Of a DNA stretch of 64,000 bases, positions 24,301-38,270 are shown piece by piece (the stretch's first letter is position 1; the number at the start of each line of letters is the position of its first letter). The stretch spans positions 149,979,485-150,043,484 of the forward strand of contig CM041779.1 of NCBI GenBank assembly GCA_023374045.1. The letters are read 5' to 3'. Made by a program: the position numbers and the translations under genes. This DNA is from Limonium bicolor. Lineage: Eukaryota > Streptophyta > Magnoliopsida > Caryophyllales > Plumbaginaceae. The notes beneath the pieces were generated by a model that was not told where the DNA came from, made no database searches, and saw only the letters and a list, made by a program, of their open reading frames with translations.

Positions 24301-27300
24301 AAGCTCTGGTGCAAACTCTTGGATTTAAGCCAATTTCATCAGAAGCAATCTATTTCATCATTGTAAGGTCCATTCGGTTTGTAATAGTAACAGGCCTGCA
24401 TAAGATTTTGAGCTTTTCAATGGTTGGGCATAGTTGTGCAGTGCAAAACACCCCAGAGTTTCATTTTGGGAGATGGCTCCGGCTACAGTGCTGATTAATC
24501 CATATCTGTCTAACCATACCCTCTAGGGGAAATAACAAAAAATAATATTGAAATGTAATATAATATATCTGGTATAAGTAGCAGACGTGGGTAGTTTCTA
24601 GTCGTACATTCTGAAGCTACACATGAGGGCATTTAAAGCATACAATCATATTCTTCACTATGGCGATCTTGTTTCCAAAAGCACTCTCAACTCTTTGGCT
24701 TATTAACACTCTACGATGACTTATAACTTTCTTAAATAAAGATTGTATTGCATCTAGATGTGAGTGTAGAAACTAGACCTCTTAGTATTTCACACAAGTT
24801 TAGTATCATAGGTAACTTGACCCCAGTCCTTGAGATTCATGATTCTTTTTAGTGGCCATATCTCTGGTCAAGAAAATCATGTATGCAAGACTGGAGCTGT
24901 TTGCTGGAAGCAAAGCTGCACCAACAAATTAGCCCCAATTGGTGATCTGAACTTTTTGTTCCCTGACTTGTTAGAGTCGCCTATAAACAATATACTATAT
25001 GATATTTAATGCTCATATGAGCTTGAACCATGTGTCTAATAGTATAACTTCAGTATTACCTAAAGCAATTTGCTGTAACTCAACTGTGGTTTAAGGGGGC
25101 AGAGAAAAGATGACTATTGCTGAATAATATCTACCTGCTTGTGAAGTACTGACCCTAAAGTATAAGCTAACATCTTGCTTTTTCGGAAGCGTCTTTTGTT
25201 TTTCCATTGTCTTCTTTTATGTGGTTAAATGTTATCATAACAAATTTTAACTTTCATGTTGCAGTGAAGTCTTCATCTCTTAAACACAGTTGACATTTAG
25301 TAGCTTGAAAAGTGAAATCTGTTATCGATGCTGACCTTTTCGATTGACTAAAAATAGAGCAATTTCGTAATCTTTTACACCCTTCTGTAGTGAAGTGGAA
25401 TCTGTCAGTTTTTGTCTGTTTCATTTACACATATTCACATGAATCGCGTTGAATGTTAGCTACACAACTTAATACCTGGCTTTGATTTTCTATTTATCCA
25501 CTATGTTAAATATCAAACTTCATTTATAAATCACTTTCATGAAAGTGATCGTTCTTGTGTGTCTGCTCATCCTTTTCACCTCAATTGCTAGGCCAAAGTT
25601 CATGCTCTGGCTGGTGATGATTATAGGAGTTCTGTTCTTGAACCCATCAAAGGGTGGATAGAGGTAACTCTCCTTTACGAATAATAATCTGATATGGTCC
25701 ATCCGAAGTTCGGGAACTCTTGATTGTTTCACAATTCTGTTGTAGGTTTCCTTCTATGACATGGTAAACAACTTGACAAAAATCATTTTTGTATCATGAA
25801 CATGATTTCTATCAAGCTTGATCTTCTGAAAATCAATCTAATGGTAGCACCACCACTGAGCACTAATATCTGCTTATTGTTGTTGTGAATTATTTGTGGT
25901 GTAGAAACTTGTTGTGCTATCCAATGGTTCTTGGGGAACTATCTTAGTATCACATATGGTGCTAATTGTCTCTATGATATCTCATGGTAAGGAATGATAT
26001 ATCTTGATACTTGACAAGCTACATAGCTTGGTTCTACAAAGGAAATGAATTATTTAAGCTGGCTTATCTGACATCGGTTATTTACGCCAGCTCTCTCATA
26101 CACTTTGCAGCAAACTCACTTTTGCACTATATTTTTTTTCTAGATGTATTTGAAACTGTAGCTAGCAAACCATTTGCAGAGATGAATGGTGAAAAATTGA
26201 CAGATCCCATGTAGTATTCTTCATTTTTCTCATTCCAGCTTTGTTTTTTCTGGCCTAGTCAAGAAGCTGCCTATGGAGATTTATTTGCAAATGATAATAA
26301 AGTATGACTGTAATAAACGGTTACCCACATTTTTTACGGGTCAGTATCCATGTCGATAAATAGAACTATAACTTAAAAAAAAGAACTCAAAGCAGGTATG
26401 TCCTGATGCACTAATTATGACTGTAATATAACTATTAGAAGTATGCTTCTATCTTGTTAATTACTTATCTTAGGCAAAATAATATTCAATGCAGGCTGTG
26501 CCACTCCAGTTCCTACGCTCACTTCTTGCTTACCTTGGAGAGTCTGTTGATATTGATAACTGTACTTCTAGTCTCAAGTCCCCTTTGGATTCTTGTCCAT
26601 CTTCATTGTATCCAGGGAATGATGATCCATCGGAAAGTCTTATAAGATGGAAGTTGAGGCTAGAGTATTTTGCTTATGAATCATTACAAGATTTGAGGAT
26701 CACCAAATTATTTGAGATAATTGTGGATTATCCCGACAGGCAAGTTTCTGTTTTCCTGTATTTCTATTTTCTACTGGTCACATTTGGCAAGTTATGCTTT
26801 TCGGTGCTGCTGTAAATCTTTATTAACACATCAGATTAGTCAGGAGTCCAGCCTTGATTTGATTGTGATCTGGTCGTGATTTGTGAAATTCTTTATCAGC
26901 ATATTTACAAAGGGTACTGCTGAGTTGTTTGATCTGCTGGGTTTATATAATAACTTTTAATGGCTGAACGATATGTTTTGCTGTTGCCAGGTAAAGGATC
27001 TTATCAAAGATTTTTAACTTGTCACTGAAGTAACTTTGATTTAGTGGAACTCCAGTATTTGACTGCTAATTTGCTCCAGATTCTTTTCTGCTGTGTCTAA
27101 CTGTGTAGTGCTGTGCAATCTTGATCTTGCAGCTCTCCTGCTATTGAAGACTTAAAACAGTGCCTAGATTACACAGGTCAACATTCTAAATTGGTTGATT
27201 TGTTCATTTCTGCTCTCAAGTACCGTCTCCTTACAGCCAGTGCCTCGACCAATGATATCTTGCACCAGTATGTGTCCACAATTAAAGCACTTAGGACAAT

Positions 27301-30300
27301 AGATCCAGCAGGTGTGTTTCTTGAAGCTGTTAGTGAGCCTATACGTGAGTATTTGAGGGGGAGGAAAGATACCATAAAATGCATTGTGACAATGCTTACT
27401 GATGGAAGTGGGGAAAATCCTAGTTTGGGCAATGCTGGGGATAGCCTTCTCGAAGAACTAAACAGAGATGAAGAAAATCAGGAAGGCACTGGTCTTGACG
27501 ATGATTTTTTTCCTGACGACAAGCAAGCTTGGATAAATTGTCAAAGGTTTGTGCTACACTTGATGTATGGAAGCTTCCAGTAATGATCATCTATATTGTA
27601 AACATTGGTTGCCAATAGGAAAGGTCGAGGCTCTAGGTTGAGTTGATAGAGCTTCTATATCAAAGTCACTTGAGGCCATCTCCCTGAATCATCTTCTACC
27701 TCAAAAGCTAGATAAAGCGTCTAAAACATGTTATCATCATCCTCACTTCATCAACGTGTCATGATTTTTGAATAGAAGTCTTTCTTGTTATGAAAAAGCA
27801 TATCAGTTTACTATGTTTGTACATTGGTGAAACTATTATTAAAAGGAAACCATAAAAAATAACACGTTTCTGTTGTCATTCATTTTCCCTGAGTATGAAG
27901 ATTAATTATCTACATTGTATAGTTTTCACCCATGGGTGTTTCTGTCTCAGTGATTGTTGATATGATTATGTGTGCTCTTATAAGAGTGCATTCCTCTGTT
28001 TAGGCACCCATTTTATGAAGAACATAATTCTGTTTGCAGTAAAGTAAACCTTGTTGTTAAACTGCCTTACATGGTCCTAGATTATATTGCACTAACATAT
28101 TTCTGCTGCTAATTATTGGTGCAAGAACCTGTACGGCTCCTCATAGAAAATAATGAATTCTGTGTTCTATGTTGAATTAATCTACCACTCTACCTCAATG
28201 CATGATTAATGTTGTCACTTTCTTGCAATCGTGTCTTCAATTAGTTGGGAGCCAGATCCAATAGAAGCTGATCCTCTGAAGCATAGTAGGCACGGCAGGA
28301 AGGTTGACATTCTAGGAATGATTGTTGGGATAATTGGTTCAAAAGATCAGCTAGTGAGTGAATATCGAGTCATGTTGGCAGAGAAGCTCCTAAACAAATC
28401 AGATTATGACATTGATTCAGAGATAAGGACGTTGGAGCTCTTGAAGGTTGTTTATCTTGATATAGTAATTAGTTATCTATATACTGCTCAGTAATTACAT
28501 GCTGATGTGGCTTTGAAGGTTCAGTTGTGCACTGCTTGCTATACTATATTAGTTGAAGGCTAGTGCTAAGCATTAGTCTTTTTTCATTTGATAGATACAT
28601 TTCGGAGAAAGCAGCATGCAGAAATGTGAAATTATGTTGAATGACCTGATTGATTCTAAACGGGTAAACAGCAATATAAAAGCTACTATAAGTAAGCAGC
28701 CTCATACAGGTATTACAAATGTTTATGTGGTTCTGAGTATTGCGTAATTTGCACTTAGCACAATACTTTCAGTTAATCTTACAGGTGATCTGACATGCTG
28801 AGTTGATGCTATGATATTTCCTTGTAGGTGCTGAGCTCCGGGAACAAGGTCTGTCTCTAGATATTCTCTCTTCTACAATAATCTCTACCAACTTCTGGCC
28901 TCCGATTCAGGTAACTGAAACTTCTCAGTGCAGTTTACTGAATTTATATGCTGTTATTTTGGGGTCACCATTGTGTCTTCAGTATAGACTGGTTGAACTG
29001 AACTATTACAACAGCATATCTATTGATGATTAGTGCCAGTTAAATCTTTTGGCTTTCGGTTTTTTGGTCTATGTGCAGAACTAACACAAACACTATCATT
29101 TTTATCTTTCTTGTAGGAAGAGAACTACAATCTGCCTACTCAGGTTGATCAGCTATTGACAGATTATGCAAAAAGGTTCCATGAACTTAAAATCCCTCGC
29201 AAGCTACAATGGAAAAAGAACCTTGGTCTAGTCAAGGTTAGCTGTTCATATATTTTTTCTGATAATATTGCCAAGTAAGTACAGAGTTTCAATATTTAAC
29301 CCTCTTGCACTACTGCTCCACCATCCATCATCTAACCAACTAATAATAGGAGGGTTAGCTGTTCATATTTCTTAGAGAAAAATACAATGGCCACTTCTCA
29401 ATATATTTGAACCTGCTCTTGAATGTTGTTTTCTTATTTTGTCTTTCCCTCTTTTTGGAAGTAATTACTGCCAACTCCTTTTTATATTACAGTTATATGC
29501 TTTTGTTACTTATCTGGCTTTGCTTTACATGTAATTCGTTGTGTGGACTGCTTGAGATTGAATGAAGATGAATAAGAAAAGACAATCATTAAGTGTATTG
29601 GTTATTGCTTTAGTATGGCTTGCTAATGACCCGTACAGTAGATAATTCAGTACATATTGTTAAGTATATGACACTGCTCTCTGGTCTTGGAATTTATACA
29701 TCTGTAGATGGATATTGGAATTGACTCCAAACAATGCTAATATTGGGACAGATTGAATGCTATCATACTAGATACCTTGGTAGACATATCCCGTGCTTTT
29801 CTATGTATGCAATATCTACGCGTGTTCTTGGAAATATTATGGATTTATGGTCTACCTGATTTTAGAAATGTAAGTCGGCCTACTTTCACACAGAATGTCA
29901 CTTCATAAAATCCATGTTATTGTTCTCTTAGAAGTGTTAACTAATCCAAATTTTAATATGCCCAACGGCTCATGATGGGATGATGTGCCAGTAACTGTTT
30001 ATTCCTGAAAAATGATTGATATTGGTAGATAACACTAAAACATGAAAGCCAGGGCAAGATGCTGATTATAGCCGAATTATAGAGCTGATCGTCATTGCTA
30101 ATGTTATCCCGTATGTATACACAGATGTACTAATATGATTCAGTGCTTTCATACTTTGTGATAGTTGGAATTGCAATTTGAAGAAAAAGAGGTCCAGTTT
30201 ACAGTGGCTCCAATGCATGCAGCTATCATCATGCAATTTCAGGATCAACCAAGGTTGTTTTAGCAATTATTTTATATCTGTGATATGCTCTTTTTTTGTT

Positions 30301-32445
30301 TCTTTACTTGCTTGCCTTTTGTCTTCTTATGCTCTTTCCTCACTCCTAACTCTTGCAGTTGGACTTCGAGTAATCTTGCTGCTGCTATGGGAGTCTCCCT
30401 TGATACCCTCAATCGAAGAATAAATTTCTGGATAAGCAAGGTACATATCATGATTGTTTTTTTTTTATTCCCATATTCATATTGTTTCGCCAAAATTTGA
30501 TGCCTCTGCATCAATTTCTAAGAGGGTACAACAAAGAGCACAGTATTGTCATCACTCATCACATGATTTTCTTTTTTGAACAATCTAGTATCTATATTAT
30601 GAAAATCTTAACAAAATGCATGGAGCCTTTTTTATTTTGTTAAAATGAGCGGCGAAGAACTTGAGCAGAAATAGTGATGAGAAACAAAAACAAGATCCCC
30701 TCAAGCGTAGATTTTTGTTTGGTCTAGAAGCTCAATGTAGACAATTAGTTGTTGATACAGGTGATAAAAAAGTTAGGTGTTGGTACAAGGATTCTTACCT
30801 ATATGCGCTGTGCCTTGGCTAAGATTTTGAAATGGAGGGAAATTGACACTTCCCTGTGCAGATAGAATAAAATCAAGTACATTCACAGCCTTCTATTATT
30901 AGCCAATCCAACCGGAAATGTACAAGGAGACTAAAAGAACACGTGGGAAAGGAAGGTAAACCTCCCCGTCTATTCGACAGTGTGAACCAAATACCAAGAA
31001 ACTCCTTTCTACTTTTGCTGCTCAAACCCCCCTCTTTTTTCAGGATACAAAATCGTTTCCTTTTATTCCCTAGTAATTTGCATGAGTGTTTTGAACTATC
31101 CTCTAACTGCTACCTTATATCTGTAGTAATTGTATAAGTAATTCTACCAAGTAACTTTTTGCTTAACCTCCACTATCAAAAAATTGACTTTAAACTCAGT
31201 GCATTGCTTGAATTCTTAAGCTTTTGTGTTCTGTTATTTTCTCTGTTAGTAATTGGCATTTTGGGTAAGCTCATTTAAATTTCTTTGTCAATTTAGCTTT
31301 GATCATTTTTGCATTATGCGTTGTAAGTACTGTAGTGGTGTATTAATAGAAAGTATGATCCATGCTTGTTGCGGTTCTTGTAGGGGATCCTTAAAGATTC
31401 TACCGGTGAAAACTCTGATGATCGCATCTTTACGCTTGTGGATGGCAATGTTGATGGGAGGAAGAATAATCTTCAGGATGGAAGCAATGAGGATTTTCTT
31501 TGTGGGGATGATGACTCAGAGAGATCCTGTGCTTCTGTTGATGATCAATTGCGTCAGGAAATGACAGTATACGAGGTATGCAGTATTTGGATTTATGGTA
31601 AATCCGGTGATTGTGCGTGTATGATTTATAATATTGTCTATTCATGGATGTGCAAATGGCGCAATCGATCTAATAGAAATCCATAAAAATGTTTTGCATG
31701 GGGAAATCTACCGCTAGCAATTTGTCCCCCCCACCCAAAAAAAAAGAAAAACCAAAACAAAAAATGTCATCATCAGATCAGAGATGTTGTTAAGCTTAAG
31801 CATGCAGTCTCTTTCGTTCCAAAGTAGCTGGTTGTTACTTGAAGTTTCCTTACTCTACGTTCATAGATGTTGGAAGACTGTCTTAGTTGAATCAATAAAA
31901 TGTCATTCCATCTAATGGTTTAGATTTTTATGCTGCGTTGTTCACCATTCTTCTGGAGCACTCCAAATTCTTCAGAACACACTTAAGCTAAATTCCAAAT
32001 TGCTGAAACTAATTGATTAAATATGTGGGAGTTCTTTTCTTTAAACGTTTTTGGAAATTTGTGCTCAATTTAATACGTGATGATCTCAGGCGTCTCTCGT
32101 CTTTCCAATGAGCAAGTTCTCTATCAGTCTAGTATCATCTTGGTTCAATTAACATCGTGCTTATGGTGTTTGTTTGCAGAAATTTATCATGGGAATGCTC
32201 ACGAATTTTGGCTCCATGTCACTTGATAAGATTCATAACACCCTCAAGGTATCAAATTTCTTAAATGCCCTATCTGTAGTATCATAGTAGACGCTGATTT
32301 ACTTATACTGCATGCTTTACAGATGTTTTGCATAGCTGAACCGAAATACGACAAATCTCTACATCAGTTGCAAAGCTTTTTGTCTGATCTCATTGCACAA
32401 GAGAGGTTGGAGCACAGAGATGGTTTGTTTTATTTGAAGAAATGA
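21369..32445 (+). CDS. APC2: Anaphase-promoting complex subunit 2 (cullin-like scaffold)
   Basis: Sixteen exons: 21369-21599, 22167-22247, 22661-22892, 23929-24176, 25592-25663, 26495-26739, 27133-27546, 28245-28446, 28595-28709, 28828-28910, 29117-29236, 30165-30253, 30359-30440, 31384-31575, 32180-32248 and 32323-32445 (TGA). They total 2598 nt, or 865 residues, the size expected of plant APC2, with every junction in phase. APC2 binds the RING subunit APC11 to form the catalytic core of the APC/C ubiquitin ligase, which targets cyclins and securin in mitosis. The N-terminal helical repeats span about residues 1-500. The cullin homology region, about 508-740, includes LVSEYRVMLAEKLLNKSDYD and STNFWPPIQ. 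The C-terminal winged helix, 803-865, ends in DGLFYLKK. An acidic insert (about 760-800) precedes it. The start ATG opens METLRLPG. Intron 6 uses a GC donor (AG|GCAAGT at 26738-26745). No frame breaks were seen, so it is probably functional. Confidence 0.95.
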
Positions 32446-33056
32446 TTTATGTAAGAACATTTTTTCTTAATCCGTTATCTCTTTCAAAACTCCTTACACT
32501 TGAGCACCACAATTATGAAGTTGCTGTGTTCGTATAGGGTTGTAACTTCATTTCTATAGTTATTTTTTTAGACAAGTTACCCATTTGTATAATGAAGTTG
32601 CTCAAGTGGTATAAATCTTGTTCTTACACATCCGTGTTCGCTACATCCAATTTTGTAAGAAAGTCAAAATTCAGCCATCCATTATATTAAAAAGAGGAAA
32701 TTTTCAAAATTGACCAAATAGAGATTTAACAAATGGCTGAAAAAGAGGATAAAGCTGCATCCAACAAGGAGATTTAACAAATGGCTCAAAATTGATCAAA
32801 ATTTTCAAGCCGCACCTCATAAATGCTAGTGCCTGACAGCCCAAGATTCTGGCTGGATTTATATGGCCTCTGCTCTGGTTCAGTATAAGCTTCCCACAAA
32901 TACTTTCTGCTGCTAATTTACCATTTTGGGGGACGAGCGAGACAATTATATTTCTCTCATCACTGCCAAAATCCCACAACTAAATGCAACCCATAATTGT
33001 ATCACATCGGTGATCTAGCTTTTGTCATAACAAGAAAGAAAAAAAAAAAGAATCAC
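32446..33056. other. Convergent 3' region between APC2 and TRM13
   Basis: About 0.6 kb separates two facing stop codons and should hold both 3' UTRs and polyadenylation sites. An imperfect direct repeat of GAGATTTAACAAATGGCT occurs near 32720 and 32770. No gene. Confidence 0.5.
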
Positions 33057-35986
33057 CTAAGTCCAACCCCTAGGCCTTGCAACAAGCAATCGATTTTCCG
33101 GAGAAATGCTTGAAGGCACATACTTGACAAGCTGGGCATCCATCTGTGCATGCTCCCTGACCCACATCAACCTGCCCATGTCAATTATATCCTTGCACAT
33201 AAACCCGATAGCTGCCCTTTCAATTACCTTCATCTTCTTAACTGCATCTTCAACACTATCAGTGTCACCATACTCCATTTCATCTTCAACTCTGCAAGCA
33301 AGAGAGAAGCTCATAATTCAGTAATGCATCCAACGACAACATAAACATGGCATTATGGGATGGGATGCGATGACATTGTATTCGCGTAAAAAATGTTTTG
33401 CGATAATTTGATATATGCTATAATGGAGGATTACAGGGATTGTAGACATTTAGAATCATCAGGAAGTTCGACTTGAGAACTATGGTCACCATCTACTGCC
33501 CAACTAGTGAGCCATGTTATTGCATGAAATTCATCCCTGCTGATACCCAAACTAGCCAAGTATTCTTTATCTGCAAGGAGTTAGAATACATGTCAAGATA
33601 CCCACATAGTAACTGAGCCTCCAAGGAATATATACAAAGAGATGACACGGGCAAATCAACTATAGTTACTTGGATAGTGCTTCCACTGGGAAAGATGATG
33701 GCAACAAGTAGCCACTGCCAGGCCTCTGAGATGACAAGTACTCTGCTCTGAGCCTTGGCTGGCAAGACAACATCTCAAAGTCAAATCTGCATCAAACAGT
33801 CACAAAAGCAGAATTTGAGCAAACAAATGAGTTACCAATACGAGAAATGGCTTGTTACAGCTTCAAATTGAAGCCAGCAAGAAATAATATCAAGTCCCCA
33901 CTCGTCACCTGTTGCAGGTCCGCATAAATGTTTGCCTATAGCAAGGAAAGCGGTTCCTTTCAATGATTCCACTGCATTCAGTTTTAAGTCTTCAACTGCA
34001 TCACGTTGTGGCCATTTGGTAAGTGCAAAGGAAAATGAACAATAGATGAACAAAACTTATCCAGGAAATTGGTGACAAGGATGACAGCATGGAGGATGTT
34101 CAGTGTTCACGAAAAAGCTTGGCTGTTGATCCTATCCTAAGGGAGTATTATGTCAAAAACTGAGGATTGATTAGTGATTAGATGCACCTTATAAGAGCTC
34201 ATGTTTACATGAATTTGCATTTGCAAGTAGCAGGATACCTTTCCTTAGTTGTTTAATTTACAAGTTGCTTTCCTCTTTCTCCTCGAACTAGTAAATCCAG
34301 TGTTTCATGACACGGACCATTCCACCTCAACTAACAGCATCTTCATGTTGGCAGTGGCACAACACATATCCATGTAGCCAACAGCAATTAGTATAGACAA
34401 GCATCACACAGTACACAAACATCAAGGCCAGACCATTGCGTATATTAATTATGGGATGAATTGTCAAGAATCGTCAACTTGAGGGGGAGAAAGGAACATA
34501 TTCATGAATGAGCGAAAGAATGCTAGAAAACCTTACTGTCAATTCTCAATCGCTCCAGCCTCATACTCTCTTTCTTTCGCAAGCTTCTATCAGCCTAGAC
34601 ACATCCCAAATGATTAATGTATTGATCAGACATAAAGAACCTTACACATGAGCTCACACTACAAACGTTGCAACTAGTAAGAATCTCTCATTACAAGTGT
34701 GAATAACAGTATCAGAACTTAGTAGTAGAAAACAGGCAAGAAAAAGACAACATGCCCATGCAGCAGCCAACTAACCTTTAGCTTGTACGATCTCCGCTCT
34801 ACAAAATAAACCCTCTGAATGCCATAACAATCAGCTAGCATCTGAGTCAAATAACCTCTCCCAGCTCCAAACTCAACTACAGCTGGAGCATAATTCTGAG
34901 GCCGACATACATCAGGCAAACCCACATCTACCTTGGGTGAATTCCAGACAGGATTGCCTAACAATTGAAAGTCCTCCATGTTTCCAAGGATAGACGCCTG
35001 CTGCTGGACATGCTTCTCTTGATATGGCAATTCCCTACGAGTATCAGTACATCATTTCAATGGTAGGTTCGAATATCTACCAGACACTAGAGACAGATCA
35101 AACAGAAAAGAATAACCTATAATATGGGAACTGCAGCACGTGAACATATTACAAATGTATATGTGAGAGGTAGCTAGCTAAACTTTTTCATTTTTATTTC
35201 ATATATATATAAATTTGTGGTCTGCAATAAAATGCAATACAGAGCCAAAATATCATACACATATCACGTCCACAGAGTAGGAAAAGAGGAGAGACTTTCT
35301 GACCTATCAACTTGATTCTTGATCCACATATCACAAGCTTTTGGTGTCTTATAAGAATCAGGTATATCACTGCAAATTAGACGATGTACCATACGGATCT
35401 TCGACAACAAATCGGCAAACTGATTAATTGTCAGATTATGCACAAATTTCCTCTTGAACTCAGATGTGACATCTTCTGCTCCTATACGGTCTCCCTTATT
35501 CCCTGAACTGGCGTGGGAGTCATCATCCCCACAGTTGATAGCTTTTTGGTAATATGGCTGCGATGACAAAGATTGAGCTTGCTTAACAGAAGGGCATCTT
35601 TTGACATGTCCCTCCAAGTTTTCTTCCAGCACTGAACTATTTAGAAATGCTTCAGCAACAAGAGAATAAACCCAAAAAGAAAGTGTACAAATAAAATGAT
35701 CAAAGCACTTGAAAAAAATAACAAAGGGGTACAAGAGATATTACTGAGAAGGATCAACTGGGCAAGGCAGCCACTGAGAACCAGACCTCACTGTATGATT
35801 CCCGCAGAACCTATTGTCAAATCACCAAACCAAGGTACCATTAGTTAAATTACTTGGATCCCAATAATGAACTTGAGATATGCATACAGAGAGAGGAAAG
35901 AAGTTTACGGACAAGGAAGCATTCAAGGGAACATTTGCACAGAATCTCCCCTTCTTCGGCAGCCAATATTTGCACTTTGTCTCCAT
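33057..35986 (-). CDS. TRM13: tRNA:m4X modification enzyme TRM13 (2'-O-methyltransferase)
   Basis: Nine exons on the - strand, in order: 35986-35913, 35810-35745, 35636-35304, 35034-34776, 34594-34537, 33995-33909, 33786-33670, 33570-33435 and 33291-33057 (TAG). Together they give 1365 nt, or 454 residues, in one frame. TRM13 2'-O-methylates position 4 of certain tRNA acceptor stems. The N-terminus has a Cys/His zinc motif (CKYWLPKKGRFCAN, then FCGNH), split by intron 1. A CHHC-type finger follows (CPVDPSHS..HVKRC, about residues 38-60). The S-adenosylmethionine site VVEFGAGRGYLTQ lies near 210-222, and GKHLCGPATDLTLRC near 283-297. Conserved HH and C-terminal segments continue to the stop. 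Intron 1 needs donor TT|GTCCGT to keep the zinc motif in register; the alternative GTAAAC site seven bases upstream in + coordinates would break it. No damage seen. Confidence 0.93.
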
Positions 35987-36660
35987 ATTTTTCTCGGACT
36001 CCACTCTACAGAAGCCTGGTCTTGAAGGGGAAGGTAAGTGGTGTCGCAATCAATTTCATCAATATTGTGAGAAAAATAATGCAGAAGCAGATTATAGTAG
36101 AAACAATTTACTAGCATTTTCAGTCTAACAGCTAAGACAGCAAAACCTGCAGTTAATTCTACGATGGGATCCCAAAATTTTACTTCAATAAGCAAACTGC
36201 AAAATAAATTTTACAGTTTCGAAGCTTGGTTCAGTGCTGCTAAAAATCACAATTCCACATCCGATAATATTAATTCAATGTGGGGGCAGAATCTACAAAA
36301 TTTGACAACATAATATTCAATTCCGATAATTGACTTCAATAGCTAAGGATAATCTCAGAGGTCGTAGATTGGACAACTCCAACAAGAATATCACAGAAAT
36401 ACGGGCAGAGAAAACATGAATAGAGAAGGAGATAGTACCGATCACGTAGTAGCAGCGGTCTAAGTAAGGACTGTCGAAGCGCTCATCAGTGCAAAGAGAG
36501 AGCCAAACTGAAAGTTTAGCCTGTGGACGAACTGAGAAATGCTAACGATGGCTCGTATGTAACTACAAGCAAGAAGTGTATTAGCGAGAGAGGTCGAGGT
36601 TGAATGAGTCGAGGGTTTACTGGCCAATTATGCGTTCGCTAGGGCCCAAATGCCTCTTTT
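35987..36660 (-). promoter_or_regulatory. TRM13 upstream region
   Basis: Sequence immediately 5' of the TRM13 start, expected to hold its leader and promoter. The frame stays open upstream of the chosen ATG for about 20 codons but has no earlier ATG, so 35986 is the first usable start. No TATA box could be assigned confidently. Confidence 0.35.
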
Positions 36661-36947
36661 CGCCTCTATAATAATAATAACTAACTAATTTGAATTAGGG
36701 TTTTTTTTGGAAAGTACTCAATTTGTTAATCTTACAGTTATGATGATAGAACTAAAATAGAAGGTGATTTAGAACATGGCCTTCTGCCAGCTTCTACTAC
36801 GGAGAATAGTTAATATTGTCTTCATGGGTCTCATTATTTTGCATATCATAGGCCGGTAGATTGATTGATGACTGATTTTAAAAGAGTGAGATGAGGTGAT
36901 CAACTAAGTTGAATATGTTAAATTAGTTGAACAAGTGAGACAGTTTG

Positions 36948-37345
36948 AGGGTGTTTGTTTTGGGGTAATCAGGTGATTCCCTTTCTTGTTGTTTGTTTTG
37001 TCAGTTTTTCTATTTTCAGGAAAAGGAAAGGGAATGGGATTACTCAAAAACCCTCTATTTTGATTCCCTACCCCTACTAGAGAATGAGATTCCCTTTCCC
37101 CAGTACATATTGACCAGTGACATATGAGCATTGACCGATGACTAATGACCACTGACCGGTGACCGGTGAATGTTGACCGCTAATTAGTGACCGTTGACCG
37201 GCAGCCGGTAGCCGTTGACCCATTATTCATTTCATTTCCCCAGCTCAAACAAACAACCAGAAAAATCAAAGGAAATTCTTTTTCATTCCTCTCCATTCCT
37301 TTTCCTGATTCCATTCCGTTTCCCTCGCTCGAAACAAACACCCTC
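36948..37345. mobile_element. Fold-back / MITE-like element with TGACC-rich core
   Basis: The terminal inverted repeats are GAGGGTGTTTGTTT and AAACAAACACCCTC. Inside, GGAAAAGGAAAGGAATGG-like sequence near 37018-37040 pairs with its complement near 37280-37320. The centre (about 37110-37220) is an irregular run of TTGACC, TGACCGG and TGACCACTGACC. No coding frame. Superfamily unresolved because the flanks give no clear duplication; hAT or PIF/Harbinger are possible. Confidence 0.65.
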
Positions 37346-38040
37346 CGAGTTTAAGTAGCTATCAACTGATAGCAGATATCAACTCATATCGACAGACTGA
37401 GCCAAAATACATAGACCAGGTGAATATTGGACAAAAATATGGGGCCAAGGTTTCTCTTTTCGTATTAAGGTAAATTTTGTTTCTGTTCATCCTTCCGTAG
37501 AATTAAAAATCATACATACACGATACAATGACCCAGATCCCTCACTCCCTATCGCTGACGATTCCCATTTTATCCATATTGAAGGTCTCGCTTTTTTTCC
37601 CTCTCTTTCTCTTGATCATTTCAGATTTAGGGTTCTTTCCCATTTTTCTACTTTGTAGTTGGTAATATTTCATCTTGTATGTAGGAATAATGTTACAAAG
37701 TGGGAGGAGATGGTATGGACATTTGAAAGGATTGAAGCTCAGTAGAGTTGTCAATGGAGGGTAAGATCAACCTATTGCGCTTTTATCTCTAAATTGGAAT
37801 CAAATCGCGATTATGTGTTTCCAAGGCTATAGTCTGCTTAAAGATTGAATGTGTCTGGTATCGTGCTTCTTGTAGATAGTATTTATAGCGTTGCTTTGTT
37901 GTTATATGGCGTTCCTTTTCTACTCCATTTACAACAGGTCATGTATCCATGGGAGCTGGTAAATTATTATCTTCTCACTATATGCTTGAATTTCCTTGTA
38001 TTCCTATTGTATTATGATTGATACACCAAGCAAGTAAGAT
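37346..38040. other. Intergenic stretch, no supported gene
   Basis: A pyrimidine-rich patch at 37540-37640 resembles a transcribed leader, and a short frame near 37690-37762 starts MLQSGRRWYGHLKG but stops after 24 codons. I recognise no family. It may be a fragment of an unannotated transcript. Confidence 0.25.
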
Positions 38041-38056
38041 AACTGATTGTTTGTTC

Positions 38057-38270
38057 CTTTAGCAAGTTTTCTCGTATTAATAAGGTTGTCAATAAAACCA
38101 AGGGTAGAGTAAGAGCTAAAAGTTAAGGATTGTGTGTTGTTTAGATGCTTTGCAGGTACTAAGGACGGGATTGGTTAGGTAGGGCTTCTCTTTGTTTTTG
38201 TTGGCGTCAGTTTTATTGTTGGTCCGCTTTTGCGATTGATTAGACCTTGTGTCTCCAATTATAAAAAAAA
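38057..38270 (+). mobile_element. Short A-tailed retroposon (SINE-like or truncated LINE), 16-bp TSD
   Basis: A 214-bp insert ends in A8 and is bracketed by perfect 16-bp direct repeats AACTGATTGTTTGTTC at 38041-38056 and 38271-38286. A-tail plus a long target duplication is the hallmark of LINE-type target-primed reverse transcription. I see no convincing Pol III A and B boxes, so a 5'-truncated LINE tail is as likely as a SINE. Confidence 0.8.

Noticed and set aside
35923..36195. Longer upstream frame for TRM13
   Set aside because: The open stretch upstream of 35986 has no ATG in frame near the start, and the conserved protein begins METKC as in relatives.
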